Positions 5,811-7,663 of a DNA stretch of 7,663 nt are shown here, piece after piece. Under the pieces are notes generated by a model. It saw only the letters and a program-made list of their open reading frames with translations. It was not told the origin of the DNA and did not search any database. The DNA is from Lachnospiraceae bacterium (GTDB lineage Bacteria; Bacillota_A; Clostridia; Lachnospirales; Lachnospiraceae). Numbering within the stretch: position 1 is the stretch's first letter; each line of letters opens with the position of its first letter. The stretch is from assembly GCA_017620345.1 (NCBI GenBank), contig JAFZQP010000155.1, positions 1 through 7,663 of the forward strand, read 5' to 3'. The position numbers and the translations under genes are program-made.

Positions 5811-7429
5811 GCGCGACTCTTCTTCCGGTTGCGCTTGTCTTCATACATTATCCTGTCTGCACGACGGACAACATCGATGACTGTCCGGTCGCCGGAAGGA
5901 TCAAAGATGGCAAAACCCGTTGAGATCTGGACCTGTTCCCACCTCTCGGCTGCCGATTCATTTATCTTTTTACGCTCCTCTTCAAACTTTGTAAAGAGCA
6001 TGTCCATATCCTTATAATCCTCATTTCTCAGAATGACGGAGAACTCATCCCCGCCGACCCTGTACAGAGGACTGTGCTTGAAAACGCGTCCGATCGTCCG
6101 GCAGGCATTCTTTAAGTATATGTCTCCCTTGTCGTGACCGCACTCGTCATTTACCAGTTTGAGATTATCACAGTCAAACACGCCGATCGCAAACCTTGTC
6201 GCACTTTTATCTTCATCTACCTGTTTCTGCAGTTCATTGACCGCATTGGTAAATGCCCCCTTGTTTTTTGCATGTGTCAGCGCATCGAAGAATACCTGCT
6301 TATTCAGATCGCTTATATTATCTTTAACGTGCCCGCACAAACGTCTGAACGTACCGGTCAATCTTCCGAGCTCATCATTTCCCTCGTATTTAAGATCATA
6401 ATCATAATTACCCCTGTCTGCCTGCTCCGCAGCTTCGGTCAGTTCATCCAGCGGTCTCGTGATACGTCTCGTATACAACATGATGAACAGACCGGACAAA
6501 ACGAGAACTGCGGCAGCAACAATCATTATATTCCCTATCAGTTCTTTCCATTCGCCCTTTGTTTCCGAAACAGGTGCCGTAACGTTCAGTCTCATACCGT
6601 TACCGAGCGGCAGCCATGCTGCTTTCTTTTCCACTCCGTTATAAGTATATCTTACAAACGTACTGTCTCCATTAATACCTGCGGGAATATCCGGAGCGTT
6701 CTCCGGTGTCATCGTTGCAACATCTATATAAGGATGGTAGAACAGATTGCCTTCAGGGTCATTTAAGAATGCATATCCGTTTCCATATATGCGTATGCTG
6801 TCAACCTGTTCCGCCATGGTGGTATAATCGAGTTCTATCCCGACAACACCTATAAACTGGCCTTTCCAGATAACGGGAACATCATAGGATATCACACGCA
6901 TGTCAAGATTCTCTGTCAGATAAGGTGGCAGCCACACGGGCTTTCTCTCATACTTCGGAACTGTAAACCACACAAGCTTTGATGTGTCTTCTACATCATA
7001 GAGAGTGATATCGGTGACCTCATGTTCCTTAAATCCCTGTCCGTCAACATCCGTATACCAGAACCCTTTGACCGAATCCGAGATTGACGGATCTATACGA
7101 TAATAATATGTCAGAACGCCGTTTGTCTTGGATGCCGCTTCGTCAAAATACTCACGCACGCGTTCAACGTGTTCCGACAGTTCCTCATCATCAAGGCCCT
7201 GCAGATCATCCTCCACAAACCGCGCAACTCTTGAAACAGACTTCTGTATACTGTTAAAATAATAATCCAGATTCTTCTCACCCGTATCACACAGCATAAG
7301 AAGAAGCTGGTCCGATTCCGCACTCTCTGTCATTACTATAAATACGGCCGAAAGCGATGTGACGATCACAAGTACAACAAGAAGAACGCACATCATTGTT
7401 ATCGTGATCTTTGTCCTCAGCGATCTCAT
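5807..7429 (-). CDS. Membrane diguanylate cyclase: Cache, HAMP and GGDEF domains
   Basis: This 540-residue protein is predicted to make cyclic di-GMP from two GTP in response to an extracellular signal. Order: membrane helix about 9-31; extracellular double-Cache region about 35-295, including GYAFLNDPEGNLFYHP (218-233); helix about 299-320; HAMP linker about 321-373; GGDEF domain about 380-535. The active-site loop is intact as RVGGDEF (457-463), and the substrate/metal motif FDCDNLKLVND with GHDKGD (418-436) is present. The inhibitory I-site RxxD normally just upstream of the loop is missing (FKHSPLY instead). The usual DxLTGLxNR entry motif is altered to DALTHAKNK (382-390). The ATG at 7429 overlaps the stop of the upstream EAL gene as ATGA, with AGGAGA 7 bases ahead, so the two are likely co-transcribed and translationally coupled. 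Its own stop overlaps that of the DegV gene. Cyclase activity is likely; the ligand is unknown. Confidence 0.95.
   Translation of the reverse strand: MRSLRTKITITMMCVLLVVLVIVTSLSAVFIVMTESAESDQLLLMLCDTGEKNLDYYFNSIQKSVSRVARFVEDDLQGLDDEELSEHVERVREYFDEAASKTNGVLTYYYRIDPSISDSVKGFWYTDVDGQGFKEHEVTDITLYDVEDTSKLVWFTVPKYERKPVWLPPYLTENLDMRVISYDVPVIWKGQFIGVVGIELDYTTMAEQVDSIRIYGNGYAFLNDPEGNLFYHPYIDVATMTPENAPDIPAGINGDSTFVRYTYNGVEKKAAWLPLGNGMRLNVTAPVSETKGEWKELIGNIMIVAAAVLVLSGLFIMLYTRRITRPLDELTEAAEQADRGNYDYDLKYEGNDELGRLTGTFRRLCGHVKDNISDLNKQVFFDALTHAKNKGAFTNAVNELQKQVDEDKSATRFAIGVFDCDNLKLVNDECGHDKGDIYLKNACRTIGRVFKHSPLYRVGGDEFSVILRNEDYKDMDMLFTKFEEERKKINESAAERWEQVQISTGFAIFDPSGDRTVIDVVRRADRIMYEDKRNRKKSRA
5810..5841 (+). 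terminator. Candidate terminator of the DegV gene, inside the cyclase gene
   Basis: AGCGCGACT (5810-5818) pairs with GGTTGCGCT (5827-5835): nine pairs including two G-U, around an 8-base loop. TTGTCTT follows on the + strand. The stem begins at the last base of the DegV stop codon. It lies in the segment encoding the basic C-terminal tail (KRNRKKSRA) of the opposing cyclase. The T-tract is interrupted, so efficiency is uncertain. Confidence 0.45.
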
Positions 7430-7663
7430 TTCTCTGTCTCCTGAAGTATCTTTGACTCAAAATCACTCGGATGAAGAGGTCGTGAAAAATAAAAGCCCTG
7501 AACGATCCTGCAGCCCATTTTCTTCAGGGCAAGTAGCTGTTCTTCCGTCTCCACTCCCTCAGCTATGACCGGTATGTTCATATTCTTTGCTATACCAAGT
7601 ATCAACTCTACCATCTGTTTATCTTTTTCATTGTTTCCGATGTTCTGAATGAACATCCTGTCC
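7426..7663 (-). CDS. EAL-domain cyclic-di-GMP phosphodiesterase, C-terminal part only
   Basis: The reading frame enters from the right edge, so the start lies outside the window and only 78 complete codons are seen. They match the end of an EAL domain. DRMFIQNI corresponds to the strand after the conserved KIDR-type motif. IPVIAEGVETEEQL follows, with the glutamate and motif typical of this family, then QGFYFSRPL. EAL domains hydrolyse cyclic di-GMP to pGpG. The catalytic EAL loop itself and any upstream sensory or GGDEF domain are not visible, so activity cannot be judged. An internal ATG at 7656 is not the start, because the domain clearly continues upstream of it. The stop TGA overlaps the ATG of the diguanylate cyclase (ATGA), which pairs a predicted synthetic and a predicted degradative enzyme in one operon. 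Confidence 0.93.
   Translation of the reverse strand, partial: DRMFIQNIGNNEKDKQMVELILGIAKNMNIPVIAEGVETEEQLLALKKMGCRIVQGFYFSRPLHPSDFESKILQETEK

Noticed and set aside
6134..6766. + strand open frame of 210 codons opposite the diguanylate cyclase
   Set aside because: It lies antisense to the HAMP/GGDEF/Cache coding sequence and its product is low-complexity, Cys/Ile-rich and without domains. There is no promoter or ribosome binding site.
7426..7656. A separate 76-residue gene starting at the ATG at 7656
   Set aside because: The frame stays open to the window edge, and the residues before this ATG (DR) continue the EAL-domain pattern. It is the end of a larger gene.

Overview
The window looks like chromosomal DNA of a Gram-positive clostridial bacterium, most plausibly a motile member of the Lachnospiraceae. 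This is inferred from strong AGGAG-type ribosome binding sites, TTGACA/TATAAT-like promoters, a DegV-family lipid-binding protein, a degenerate 'DALTHAKNKGAF' version of the GGDEF-domain entry motif, and large Cache-domain signalling proteins. No phage, insertion-sequence, integrase or CRISPR signature is visible. Nothing in the sequence fixes the genus.

Layout, left to right. A tRNA-Leu (anticodon UAG, + strand, 54-133) overlaps, tail to tail, the 3' end of a 1035-residue hybrid sensor histidine kinase on the - strand (115-3222). The kinase has two successive membrane-Cache-membrane modules ahead of HisKA, HATPase and receiver domains. A short divergent AT-rich region (3223-3379) holds promoter-like elements for the kinase and for a 391-residue CPA2-type Na+/H+ antiporter on the + strand (3380-4555). 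Two bases beyond the antiporter stop is the stop of a 98-residue protein on the - strand (4558-4854). Its C-terminus reproduces the CheY-binding peptide normally found at the N-terminus of the flagellar switch protein FliM. A second divergent region (4855-4940), with a palindromic TATAATATTATA core, separates it from a DegV-family protein (+, 4941-5810). The DegV stop codon overlaps the stop of a convergent membrane diguanylate cyclase (-, 5807-7429). The start codon of that gene overlaps the stop of an EAL-domain gene that runs off the right edge (-, 7426-7663).

Functionally, three of the six protein genes are signal-transduction proteins: one two-component hybrid kinase and two cyclic-di-GMP turnover proteins. 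The antiporter handles ion and pH homeostasis, and DegV proteins bind fatty acids for the FakA kinase. The small FliM-peptide protein is the least explained gene; a link between receiver domains or CheY and the surrounding signalling is an inference only. Genes are packed very tightly: all three convergent junctions have between a 2-bp gap and a 19-bp overlap, so terminators must lie inside the opposing gene, and two candidate hairpins do. There is no gene-free stretch longer than 300 bases.
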